Assembly (NCBI GenBank): GCA_030836325.1 | Contig: JAURQC010000025.1 | Location: 1-11,535 of the forward strand | Direction: 5' to 3' | Origin: Candidatus Nanopelagicales bacterium | GTDB lineage: Bacteria > Actinomycetota > Actinomycetes > S36-B12 | DNA length: 11,535 bases | Shown here: positions 1-6,923 of the stretch, one piece after another | How the letters are laid out: the number at the start of each line of letters is the position of its first letter | Numbering within the stretch: position 1 is the stretch's first letter | Made by a program: the position numbers and the translations under genes | Notes under the pieces: model-generated | What the model was told of the DNA's origin: nothing | The model's input: only the letters and a program-made list of their open reading frames with translations | Databases searched by the model: none

Positions 1-1
1 C

Positions 2-1573
2 GATAATGACGGTGACGTTCTGGCTGTGGGCACGAATGCTTCACCGGGAGCGGCGGTGGGCAAGATCGTCTTCGAATCGGCTGATGCCGTCGCCTGGACT
101 GCGCGTGGCGAGCAGGTGATCTTGGTGCGACGGGAGACGAATCCGGACGACCTCGCGGGCATGGTTGCAGCGGCCGGCATTTTGACTAGCCGCGGCGGCA
201 AGACATCGCACGCGGCCGTGGTAGCTCGCGGCATGGGCAAGACGGCCGTGTGCGGTGCGGAATCGATTGAGGTCCGAGGCTCGGAGAAGAAACTCAAGGT
301 GGGGAATCGCGAACTGACCGAAGGTGACGTCATTTCCATCGACGGCAGCACCGGTGAGGTGTTCGCTGGCGAGGTGCCGGTCGTGCAGAGCCCTGTCGTG
401 CGTTACTTCGAAGAAGGTTTGGCCGCCGCGGTGAGTGGCGTCGACGAACCGACCGCCGACCTAGTGCGAGCGGTGGATCGGATCATGGTGCACGCGGATG
501 AATGTCGTCGGTTGGGCGTTCGCACCAACGCTGACACCGGACCAGATTCGGCGCGCGCTCGTCGCATGGGTGCTGAAGGTATTGGTCTGCTGCGCACAGA
601 GCACATGTTCCTCGGTGAGCACAAGAAGTTCGTCGAGAAGCTGATCCTCGCGAGCACTGAGGACGAGCAGCGCGAAGCCTTAGCAGCGCTTCTACCCTTG
701 CAGATCGCCGACTTCACCGACGTTCTCGAGGCCATGGATGGCCTACCGGTGACCATCCGCTTGATCGATCCACCGCTCCACGAGTTCTTGCCCGATCGCA
801 CCGAACTCGCAGTCGAGGTTGCGCTGGATAAGGAGCGCGGGACGGTCGACGAAGCCAAGGTCGGCATCCTTCGTGAGGTCAACCGGCTCGCTGAGCAGAA
901 CCCGATGCTGGGTCTGCGAGGTGTTCGTCTGGGCCTGGTTCTCCCCGGCTTGTTCGCCCTGCAGGTTCGCGCAATCGCGGAGGCGGCCTGTGCTCTGCGC
1001 GCCCAGGGCAAGGACCCACGTGCGGAGATCATGATCCCGCTGGTTGCCACCGCGGCGGAGTTCGAATTCACGCGGGCCGAGGCAGAGCGGGTCCTCGCGG
1101 AGGTTGGACAGAAGAACGGTTGCCCGTTGGACTTCCCGATCGGCACGATGATCGAACTTCCGCGCGCGGCACTGACGGCCGATCGGATCGCCGAGCAAGC
1201 TGAGTTCTTCTCCTTCGGCACTAACGACCTGACCCAGACCACATGGGGATTCAGCCGCGACGACGTCGAGGCGGCCTTCTTCTCGCCCTATCTGGAGATG
1301 GGTGTGTTCTCGGTTTCCCCGTTCGAGTCCCTTGATCGAGAGGGTGTCGGCGCTTTGGTTCAGATGGCGGTGGAGAAGGGGCGCAGTACCCGGCCCGGCC
1401 TGCACTGCGGCGTCTGCGGTGAACACGGCGGAGACCCTGAATCGGTTCACTTCTTTGATGAAGTAGGTCTGGACTATGTCTCGTGCTCGCCGTTTCGGGT
1501 GCCTGTGGCACGACTGGAGGCCGGTCGGTCTGCGATCGAAAAGGCCGGAGGAAAGGGCAGCGACACCCGTTAG
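2..1573 (+). CDS. ppdK: Pyruvate, phosphate dikinase, C-terminal part (5' end outside window)
   Basis: PPDK interconverts pyruvate, ATP and phosphate with phosphoenolpyruvate, AMP and diphosphate in the cytoplasm. The reading frame is open to the left edge, so the N-terminal ATP-grasp region is missing; about 520 of the roughly 880 residues usual for the family are present. The GTG at 26 is internal, because the in-frame codons before it continue the gene. The swivelling phosphohistidine domain comes first, with the motif TSHAAVVARGMG and its catalytic His codon at 209-211. The PEP/pyruvate TIM-barrel domain follows, with GIGLLRTEHMF, GLRGVRLG, SFGTNDLTQTTWGFSRDD and the signature CGVCGEHGGDP, whose second Cys (codon 1415-1417) is the expected catalytic acid. 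The end, DYVSCSPFRVPVARLEA, matches the normal PPDK C-terminus, so the 3' end is intact. These motifs, the CGEHGG signature above all, separate it from PEP synthase and enzyme I. Confidence 0.97.
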   Translation, partial: DNDGDVLAVGTNASPGAAVGKIVFESADAVAWTARGEQVILVRRETNPDDLAGMVAAAGILTSRGGKTSHAAVVARGMGKTAVCGAESIEVRGSEKKLKVGNRELTEGDVISIDGSTGEVFAGEVPVVQSPVVRYFEEGLAAAVSGVDEPTADLVRAVDRIMVHADECRRLGVRTNADTGPDSARARRMGAEGIGLLRTEHMFLGEHKKFVEKLILASTEDEQREALAALLPLQIADFTDVLEAMDGLPVTIRLIDPPLHEFLPDRTELAVEVALDKERGTVDEAKVGILREVNRLAEQNPMLGLRGVRLGLVLPGLFALQVRAIAEAACALRAQGKDPRAEIMIPLVATAAEFEFTRAEAERVLAEVGQKNGCPLDFPIGTMIELPRAALTADRIAEQAEFFSFGTNDLTQTTWGFSRDDVEAAFFSPYLEMGVFSVSPFESLDREGVGALVQMAVEKGRSTRPGLHCGVCGEHGGDPESVHFFDEVGLDYVSCSPFRVPVARLEAGRSAIEKAGGKGSDTR

Positions 1574-1613
1574 ACAGCCGGTACACGCCCTTCGCCAAGA
1601 AGTTTGAATAGTC

Positions 1614-1619
1614 GAGGAG
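1614..1619 (+). promoter_or_regulatory. Shine-Dalgarno site for the secreted protein
   Basis: GAGGAG lies seven bases before the GTG at 1627. It fixes GTG as the start and places it directly before a typical signal peptide. Confidence 0.7.
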
Positions 1620-1626
1620 TGTTGTT

Positions 1627-2256
1627 GTGAAATCACTAGTCCTGGCGGCGACCGCAGCGTTGTCGTTGGCTTTCGCCGGCCCGGCGGTAGCGGCCACAGA
1701 GCAAATTCCCGTTCAAGCGACCAAGGCGAGCGTCGATAGTTGGGTGGGACAGGCTTCGTCGCACGACATGCGAGTGAGCACTCGCTACAACCTCGATGAA
1801 GGTGTTGAGCGGGACTGTGGAATCTCGGCCGCCGGCTCCTCTGACTGTGCGGTCTTGGACCGAAATCCAGGAAGCGGCAACCCCTACCAGGAAATCCAGG
1901 TGGGGTCGCAACGCTGGAGGCGCGACATTCCCGGTGGCCCTTGGCAACGGCTTATGGACGTTGCGTCGGAGAACCCAATCGCCAACGTGTCTCGCTACTG
2001 GTCGTACAACCCATTTGAGCCGTGGAACGCCAAGAAGGGCGTGACCTGGAAAATGAAGACCAAGACGAATGGTGACGTTGTCATCACCTCAACCATCGCT
2101 AACCCGAGAGACGATGAGCCGAAGCGAACCCGGGTGGCCATTTCTCCGAACGGTCTGCATTTCTCGATCACTGCGAAGGCTGAAAACGGAAGCCGTCTGT
2201 GGCGCACCACGGGAGAGCTCGTGGACGGCGTCGTGGTCACTGCGCCGACGTCCTAG
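1627..2256 (+). CDS. Secreted protein of unknown function
   Basis: A 209-residue protein that I do not recognise. It opens with a clear Sec signal peptide: Lys2, a hydrophobic Ala/Leu stretch, and an AVA|A cleavage site after about residue 22. There is no lipobox Cys, so a soluble exported or wall-associated protein is likely. The mature part has only two cysteines (C64 and C74), which could form a disulfide. It is rich in alternating polar and hydrophobic segments with tryptophans (SQRWRRDIPGGPWQRL, then GVTWKMKTKTNGDVVITSTI). That pattern suggests a beta-sheet half-barrel like those of LolA/LppX-type carrier proteins, but this is only an impression. It starts 53 bases after ppdK, has its own ribosome binding site and is followed by a terminator, so it may be read from the ppdK transcript or alone. 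No catalytic motif is visible. Confidence 0.8.
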   Translation: MKSLVLAATAALSLAFAGPAVAATEQIPVQATKASVDSWVGQASSHDMRVSTRYNLDEGVERDCGISAAGSSDCAVLDRNPGSGNPYQEIQVGSQRWRRDIPGGPWQRLMDVASENPIANVSRYWSYNPFEPWNAKKGVTWKMKTKTNGDVVITSTIANPRDDEPKRTRVAISPNGLHFSITAKAENGSRLWRTTGELVDGVVVTAPTS

Positions 2257-2290
2257 TCACATCGCAGGGGAAAAGTCTTCTGGTTCCGCG

Positions 2291-2328
2291 AGGGCCGCAC
2301 CCGAGATCGGGGTGCGGCCCTGGCTTTT
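2291..2328 (+). terminator. Rho-independent-like terminator after the secreted protein gene
   Basis: AGGGCCGCACCC (2291-2302) pairs perfectly with GGGTGCGGCCCT (2310-2321) across a seven-base loop, giving a 12-bp GC-rich stem. A short T run (CTTTT, 2324-2328) follows. The T tract is weak, as is common in actinobacteria, but the stem is the strongest I saw in the intergenic regions. Confidence 0.75.
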
Positions 2329-2396
2329 GGTCCCGTGATGGATCTGTAACGGTGTCGGAACCGTGAAACGCAAGTGACGCATGTGACTATTGCGCG

Positions 2397-3083
2397 GTGG
2401 CTTCCCCCGCGCTGACGCGCGTTTCTGCAGCGCAGCGTGCCTTCGCACATGCTCCCGCTCGACCCACCTCGCCCTGGTGGTTGCCCGGCTCGGCCCGGAC
2501 CGCCAGCACGCTTCTGCTCACCGTGGTGATTGTCTCTACTTTGATGGTCCCCGTGGGCGCTACGGCCCAGGTGGTTTTGGCCTCGCAGTTCGATGATCGC
2601 TCGCCCACCCAGGCGATCGTGATGCTCGATCCGGGCCGAGTGTGGGGTGATCCCGACGCCACGCGGACCGCGCGAATCGACCACGCAGCTGAGCTCTATC
2701 GCGATCAAGTAGCGCCGGTGGTGATTGTCGCCGGGCCTCCGCGAACCCACGAGGAGACGATCCGGGGCCTGCAGATGCGCGGGGTTCCCGTCGCAGACGT
2801 TGTGACCTTTGACTCCGGCGCGGACACCGTTGGCCCGCTCACCACTGTTGCCTCGGTGATGCGTGACTTGGACTGGGTATCGGCGACCATCGTGACCGAT
2901 CCCGCGCACGCTGCTCGCGTGCAATCCACCGCTGGGGCTCTGGGCATGGACGCACATGTCTCGCCGACCCAATACGGCTCGAATGTCTCCCTGACCTCGG
3001 ACTACGTCGGTAGGGAAGTGGCAGCCCTGTTGCGACACCACTTCGTGACCCGTTGGTCGCTGCCAAACCTCCTGGGCAGTTGA
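2397..3083 (+). CDS. DUF218/YdcF-like membrane-anchored protein
   Basis: A 228-residue protein. The N-terminus has about 35 mostly polar residues, then one hydrophobic segment at about residues 37-62 (STLLLTVVIVSTLMVP), which should anchor it with the domain outside the cytoplasm. From about residue 66 the protein follows the DUF218 (YdcF/SanA/ElyC) plan: a first strand AIVMLDPG, an Arg/Ala-rich helix RTARIDHAAELY, a second strand PVVIVAG, the segment MRGVPVADVVTF, a DT motif, and TIVTDPAHAARVQSTAGALG, matching the usual 'TxxxHxxRa' helix. Members of the family are linked to envelope maintenance, but the reaction is not established. The first motif reads LDPG rather than the common LGGG, so this copy is divergent. 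The start is GTG with no good Shine-Dalgarno; GACTAT ends six bases before it and could be a poor -10 of a leaderless transcript. It precedes dgt by 53 bases on the same strand. Confidence 0.75.
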   Translation: MASPALTRVSAAQRAFAHAPARPTSPWWLPGSARTASTLLLTVVIVSTLMVPVGATAQVVLASQFDDRSPTQAIVMLDPGRVWGDPDATRTARIDHAAELYRDQVAPVVIVAGPPRTHEETIRGLQMRGVPVADVVTFDSGADTVGPLTTVASVMRDLDWVSATIVTDPAHAARVQSTAGALGMDAHVSPTQYGSNVSLTSDYVGREVAALLRHHFVTRWSLPNLLGS

Positions 3084-3124
3084 TTCATCGCCCATAGGCG
3101 GCACGACTGTCGTCCTAGCCTCGC

Positions 3125-3130
3125 TAATGT
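3125..3130 (+). promoter_or_regulatory. Candidate -10 element of a leaderless dgt promoter
   Basis: TAATGT fits the TAnnnT form and ends exactly six bases before the GTG start at 3137, where no Shine-Dalgarno is present. This is the spacing expected if transcription begins at the start codon. I see no convincing -35 box. Confidence 0.45.
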
Positions 3131-3136
3131 CGTGAC

Positions 3137-4390
3137 GTGACGTCTTCACCAAGCGTTCCCGGCTACTCGGACGCGGATACCGCGCGCCTGGTGACTGAGC
3201 CGATCAAGGAGGGTGTGCGCAGCCCGTTCTCGCGGGATCGTGCGCGTGTCCTGCACTCGGCAGGCCTACGGCGACTCGCAGCCAAGACGCAGGTCATGGT
3301 GGCCGGTCAAGACGACTTCCCGCGCACGCGACTCACCCACACTCTCGAGGTGGCCCAGATCGCCCGCGAACTCGGTGAGGCACTGGGGTGCGATCCGGAC
3401 GTCGTCGAAGTTGCCGGTCTTGCGCATGATCTCGGTCATCCACCCTTCGGACACAACGGCGAGGAAGAACTCAACCGTCTTGCCGACTCCATCGGGGGAT
3501 TCGAGGGCAACGCGCAGACCCTGCGGGTTCTCACCAGGCTCGAAGCGAAGGTCTACGACGACTCCTTGGATCGCAGCGTCGGTTTGAACCTCACACGCGC
3601 TTGTTTAGACGCCTCGTGCAAGTACCCGTGGGCACGTGGATTCGGTGGTCCCGGCTACGAACGCAAGTTCGGCTACTACGCCGACGACGCCGACGTCTAT
3701 TCGTGGGTCCGCGAAGGTGCGCCGGGGGAGCGGACTTGCTTAGAAGAGCAGGTGATGGACTGGAGTGACGACGTCGCCTACTCGGTCCACGACGTCGAGG
3801 ACGCGGTCCATGTCGGTCTTATCAAGGTGGATCTGTTCGACGATGATGAGGCGCGACGCGAGGTCGTGGATATCGCCCGTCGTCGGTACCTGCCATCGGC
3901 CACAGATGATGAACTAGATGAGGCGATCACGCGGCTTACCAGCCTCGAGTATTGGCCCACCGAGTTCAACGGAACTCATCGAGACATGGTGAATCTGAAA
4001 CGGTTCACGAGTTACCTGATCGGGCGTTTTTGTGTAACCGCTCAGATTGCAACGCAGATGGAGTTCGGTGATAAACCACTGACGCGATACGCGGCTCACC
4101 TCGTCGTTCCCGATGAAGTCCGCGCCGAGGTTGCGGCAATGAAAGCGATCACCGCCGCGTTCGTGATGCAGCGACCTGGAGCAGAGCCTGAGTACGCGCG
4201 CCAGCGTGAGGTAATCGCCGAACTTGTGCACGCATTGACTCTGGACGAGGGGCGGTCTCTGGAGTCCTGGCTACTGCCGACCTATCGGGCAGCGACTACC
4301 GATGGCGAGCGCTTCCGGGTGATCATCGACCAGGTAGCCAGCCTGACCGACGTCAGCGTCTTGGCCTGGCACCAGCGTCTCGTGCGCTAA
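3137..4390 (+). CDS. dgt: Deoxyguanosinetriphosphate triphosphohydrolase-like protein (HD domain)
   Basis: A 417-residue cytoplasmic enzyme expected to split dGTP, or related dNTPs, into nucleoside and triphosphate, and so to control the dNTP pool. The HD metal site is complete: His68 in RTRLTHTLEVAQIA, His97-Asp98 in AGLAHDLGHPPFGHNG with His101 and His106 close by, and the distal Asp in WSDDVAYSVHDVED at about residue 211. The N-terminus (YSDADTARLV, then RDRARVLHSAGLRRLAAKTQV) matches the actinobacterial Dgt form, which supports the GTG at 3137. The length is normal for the shorter type-2 Dgt proteins. In many actinobacteria dgt lies directly before dnaG; here a toxin-antitoxin pair lies between them. 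Substrate preference cannot be read from sequence, so 'dGTPase-like' is the safe name. Confidence 0.95.
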   Translation: MTSSPSVPGYSDADTARLVTEPIKEGVRSPFSRDRARVLHSAGLRRLAAKTQVMVAGQDDFPRTRLTHTLEVAQIARELGEALGCDPDVVEVAGLAHDLGHPPFGHNGEEELNRLADSIGGFEGNAQTLRVLTRLEAKVYDDSLDRSVGLNLTRACLDASCKYPWARGFGGPGYERKFGYYADDADVYSWVREGAPGERTCLEEQVMDWSDDVAYSVHDVEDAVHVGLIKVDLFDDDEARREVVDIARRRYLPSATDDELDEAITRLTSLEYWPTEFNGTHRDMVNLKRFTSYLIGRFCVTAQIATQMEFGDKPLTRYAAHLVVPDEVRAEVAAMKAITAAFVMQRPGAEPEYARQREVIAELVHALTLDEGRSLESWLLPTYRAATTDGERFRVIIDQVASLTDVSVLAWHQRLVR

Positions 4391-4393
4391 ATA

Positions 4394-4420
4394 GCTACGT
4401 CATGCTACGTTTGTAGCATG
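4394..4420 (+). promoter_or_regulatory. Operator/promoter of the toxin-antitoxin pair: perfect palindrome over the start codon
   Basis: CATGCTAC (4401-4408), spacer GTTT, then GTAGCATG (4413-4420) form a perfect 8-bp inverted repeat whose last three bases are the antitoxin ATG. A further GCTAC half-site lies at 4394-4398, exactly ten bases (one helical turn) upstream of the GCTAC in the left arm. TACGTT (4406-4411) fits TAnnnT and ends six bases before the ATG, so the promoter is probably leaderless and buried in the operator. Antitoxins of the Phd/YefM family bind palindromes at their own promoter, so autorepression here is the natural reading. Confidence 0.75.
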
Positions 4421-4690
4421 ACTGAAGTTCCTATTAGGGATTTGCGCAATGAAACCTCTGTGCTGGTGCAACGTGCCCAAGCCGGCGAGGACATCGTCAT
4501 CACGGTCCGAGGAGTTCCTACGGCAAGACTCGTCCCTATTCCGCAGGGGCGGCGAACATCCTTTCCGGGTGCCGAGTTCTTTGCTCGCCTACCTAGCTAC
4601 CAGGCTGATTCGCAGATGGCTGCCGACCTGAAGGCGATGGGTGCAGAGGAGACGGACGTGGTCGGCCCCTGGGTGGACGGACGGCAGTGA
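4418..4690 (+). CDS. Phd/YefM-family antitoxin
   Basis: A 90-residue protein expected to bind and neutralise the PIN toxin encoded directly after it, and to repress the operon. The N-terminal half (VPIRDLRNETSVLVQRAQAG, then DIVITVRGVPTARLVPI) is the classic Phd/YefM DNA-binding and dimer fold: a short strand, a helix with the R-N-x-x-S-x-L pattern, and the 'itrrGkpvArLvp' hairpin. The C-terminal half (about residues 46-90) has no fixed structure signature and is the likely toxin-binding tail, containing PSYQADSQMAADLKAMGAEE. The start codon lies inside the palindromic operator, and its TGA stop overlaps the toxin GTG start (GTGA, 4687-4690), which points to translational coupling. Functionally it is a VapB-type partner, though its fold class is Phd. 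Confidence 0.9.
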   Translation: MTEVPIRDLRNETSVLVQRAQAGEDIVITVRGVPTARLVPIPQGRRTSFPGAEFFARLPSYQADSQMAADLKAMGAEETDVVGPWVDGRQ

Positions 4691-5085
4691 CTCAGCAAGT
4701 CCTTCTCGACACCAGTGTCTTCATCGCCCTCGAGACCCAGCGCACCCTCAGAGCCGATCCCGACAATTGGGATGTGCGCATAAGTCCGATCACGATTGCT
4801 GAACTTAAGGCGGGGGTTCTCGCTGCACAGACCACTCAGCAGCGTCTTTCGCGCCTGCGGACGGTTGAAATGGCCGTCGAGATTCCGATGCTGGGAATCG
4901 ATGAATGGGTGGCCGACGAGTGGGCAGCACTTCGAAGTTGGTTGGCAGATGCTGGCCGCAGGTTGGATGTCAACGATCTATGGCTTGCGGCAACAGCCGC
5001 ACGACACAGCATTCCTCTCATCACCCAGGACACGGACTTCTTCGTCGTTTCGGGTGTTCGCGGGCTCGAGGTAGTCCAGGTCTAG
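4687..5085 (+). CDS. vapC: PIN-domain toxin, VapC type
   Basis: A 132-residue protein made of a single PIN domain, the fold of metal-dependent VapC ribonucleases that cut tRNA or rRNA. The acidic residues expected at the active site are all visible: Asp8 (VLLDTSVFIALE), Glu39 (ITIAELKAG), Asp97 (VNDLWLAATA), and Asp115/Asp117 (ITQDTDFF). The toxin therefore looks intact and probably active. It starts with GTG overlapping the antitoxin stop by four bases. The length is typical for VapC. The RNA target cannot be predicted from sequence. Its stop lies only five bases before the probable -10 of dnaG, so the pair fills nearly the whole gap between dgt and dnaG. Confidence 0.92.
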   Translation: MTQQVLLDTSVFIALETQRTLRADPDNWDVRISPITIAELKAGVLAAQTTQQRLSRLRTVEMAVEIPMLGIDEWVADEWAALRSWLADAGRRLDVNDLWLAATAARHSIPLITQDTDFFVVSGVRGLEVVQV

Positions 5086-5096
5086 CGACCTAAGAT
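5078..5096 (+). promoter_or_regulatory. Candidate leaderless dnaG promoter with adjacent inverted repeat
   Basis: TAAGAT (5091-5096) is a good -10 hexamer ending six bases before the dnaG ATG, where no well-placed Shine-Dalgarno exists. Directly upstream, and sharing its last base with this hexamer, AGGTC (5078-5082) and GACCT (5087-5091) form a perfect 5-bp inverted repeat around TAGC. A protein bound there would cover the promoter. The repeat also spans the vapC stop codon. It is short enough to occur by chance. Confidence 0.45.
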
Positions 5097-5102
5097 CAAG
5101 GT

Positions 5103-6923
5103 ATGGCTGGGCGCATTCGAGACGAGGACGTAGCCCTCGTTCGTGAGCGTGCCCGGATTGATGAGGTAGTGCGTGAGTACGTCACGCTCAAGTCAGCAGG
5201 TGGGGGAAGTCTCAAGGGGCTGTGTCCCTTCCACGATGAGCGATCGCCAAGTTTCCACGTCACCCCGAGCCGTGGAATGTGGTACTGCTTCGGCTGCGGT
5301 GAGGGTGGCGATGTCATCAACTTTGTCCAGCGCGTCGATCACCTTTCCTTTGCCGAGACCATCGAGAAGCTGGCGGACAAAGCCGGAGTCCAATTGCGGT
5401 ATGTCGAGGGCAGCGCTGCGATCAACCGACAGCAGGGAGTCCGAACCCGACTCGTCGAAGCACACAAGGTGGCGGCGGCGTTCTATCGCGAGCAACTTCA
5501 GACACCTGCAGCGCAGGTGGGTCGTGAGTTCTTAAAATCGCGTGGTTTCGACGCCGCAAGCGCCGAGCACTTCGGGGTTGGCTACGCACCTCAGTCGTGG
5601 GATGCCCTGCGCTCACACCTGAAAGACAAGGGTTTCACCGATGAGGAAATGCTCGCCGGGGGATTGGTCAGTCAGGGCAACCGTGGAGTTTACGACCGCT
5701 TTCGTGGTCGGTTGGTCTGGCCGATTCGTGACCTAGGTGGCGATGTCATCGGCTTTGGTGCACGCAAGTTGACCGACGACGACGACGGCCCGAAATACCT
5801 GAACACTCCCGAGACACCCATATACAAGAAGTCTCAGGTGCTGTATGGCATCGACCTCGCACGCAAGGAGATCTCCAAGAATCAGCAGGCGGTGATCGTC
5901 GAGGGATACACCGACGTCATGGCGTGCCATCTTGCCGGTGTCACGACAGCGGTTGCAACGTGCGGAACATCGTTCGGCACCGATCACATCAAGGTGCTTC
6001 GACGTTTGTTGATGGACGACGATCAAATGAAAGGCCAGGTGGTCTTCACTTTCGATGGTGATGCCGCAGGACAGAAGGCAGCTATGCGCGCCTTTGCCGA
6101 GGATCAGAAGTTCGTCTCGCAGACGTTCGTCGCCGTTGAATCCCACGGTCTGGATCCGTGTGATCTTCGCCTTGAACATGGGGACGCGGCCGTGAATTCG
6201 CTGGTGGAAAACCGCGTGCCGCTATTCGAGTTCGCGATCAAGTCGACCATCGCTGCCTACGACCTTGAATCCGCCGAGGGCAGGATTGCGGCCTTGCGGG
6301 AGGCCGCACCGATCGTAAGCAAGATCCGCGATTCGGCCCTTCGTCCGGAGTACGCGCGTCGCCTGGCTGGCTGGATCGGTATTGACGTCGCGCAGGTGAC
6401 CAAGGCGGTTGGAGGCTCTGCTCCTGCTGCACCCACCTCTACTCGCGCACCGCGCCCTGGTGATCCAGCACTCGTGGTGGAACGCGAGGCGCTGAAGTGC
6501 GCGCTCCAGCACCCGCAGGTGGTGGCTGAGTGGTACGCATCGGTCGAGACTCCGGCATTCACCCACCCCCGAGCCATCCGCGTGCACGAGGCGATCGTTG
6601 CAGCAGGTGGCCCCCAAGAGGGCCGCGACGGATTAGCTTGGATCGATTCGGTGCTCGAGGAATGTCCGGATGACGAGGTGCGCTCGCTGATTCGCGAACT
6701 CGCGGTCGAGCCTCTGCCCGCGATGGAGGGCTACGACTCGCGCTACGCGATCGGGGTTATCGCGCGGTTGCTCGAAGTCGATGCGGGCCGACGGATCGAA
6801 GATCTCATGGGTCGCCTTCAGCGGTCTGAGGATCCTGCCGAGCAAGAGCGCCTGGGCCAGGACTTGCAAGCCCTGCAGCAATATCGGCGCAGCCTGTTGA
6901 AGGAAGCGGTGGGAACTACATGA
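5103..6923 (+). CDS. dnaG: DNA primase
   Basis: The replication primase makes RNA primers for lagging-strand synthesis and works with the DnaB helicase. All domains are present in order in 606 residues. The N-terminal CHC2 zinc finger has ligands Cys41, His44, Cys62 and Cys65 (CPFHDE to YCFGCGEGGD). The primase core follows at about residues 120-250. The Toprim domain has Glu267 (VIVEGYTDVM) and Asp318/Asp320 (FDGDAAGQKA) for metal binding, then DPCDL at 352. A proline/alanine-rich linker near residues 432-448 leads to the helical helicase-binding C-terminus. The N-terminal MAGRIRDEDVALVRERARIDEVV matches actinobacterial DnaG and fixes the ATG at 5103. Its TGA overlaps the next gene's ATG (ATGA, 6920-6923), so the two are co-translated. 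It is uncommon for a toxin-antitoxin operon to lie just upstream, as it could affect dnaG expression by read-through. Confidence 0.98.
   Translation: MAGRIRDEDVALVRERARIDEVVREYVTLKSAGGGSLKGLCPFHDERSPSFHVTPSRGMWYCFGCGEGGDVINFVQRVDHLSFAETIEKLADKAGVQLRYVEGSAAINRQQGVRTRLVEAHKVAAAFYREQLQTPAAQVGREFLKSRGFDAASAEHFGVGYAPQSWDALRSHLKDKGFTDEEMLAGGLVSQGNRGVYDRFRGRLVWPIRDLGGDVIGFGARKLTDDDDGPKYLNTPETPIYKKSQVLYGIDLARKEISKNQQAVIVEGYTDVMACHLAGVTTAVATCGTSFGTDHIKVLRRLLMDDDQMKGQVVFTFDGDAAGQKAAMRAFAEDQKFVSQTFVAVESHGLDPCDLRLEHGDAAVNSLVENRVPLFEFAIKSTIAAYDLESAEGRIAALREAAPIVSKIRDSALRPEYARRLAGWIGIDVAQVTKAVGGSAPAAPTSTRAPRPGDPALVVEREALKCALQHPQVVAEWYASVETPAFTHPRAIRVHEAIVAAGGPQEGRDGLAWIDSVLEECPDDEVRSLIRELAVEPLPAMEGYDSRYAIGVIARLLEVDAGRRIEDLMGRLQRSEDPAEQERLGQDLQALQQYRRSLLKEAVGTT

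Noticed and set aside
403..1697. Long open frames on the minus strand across ppdK (for example 403-1242 and 743-1636)
   Set aside because: They lie opposite a gene with full PPDK motifs, are rich in Arg and Ser as expected of GC-rich antisense frames, and show no domain or start signal.
3103..3113. Dyad ACGAC-T-GTCGT between the DUF218 gene and dgt as a terminator or operator
   Set aside because: The arms are five bases with a one-base centre, too short to form a hairpin and likely by chance.
2253..3152. A 299-residue minus-strand frame opposite the DUF218 gene
   Set aside because: The opposite strand carries recognisable DUF218 motifs and a membrane segment. The minus frame is low in hydrophobic structure and runs through a terminator and two intergenic gaps.
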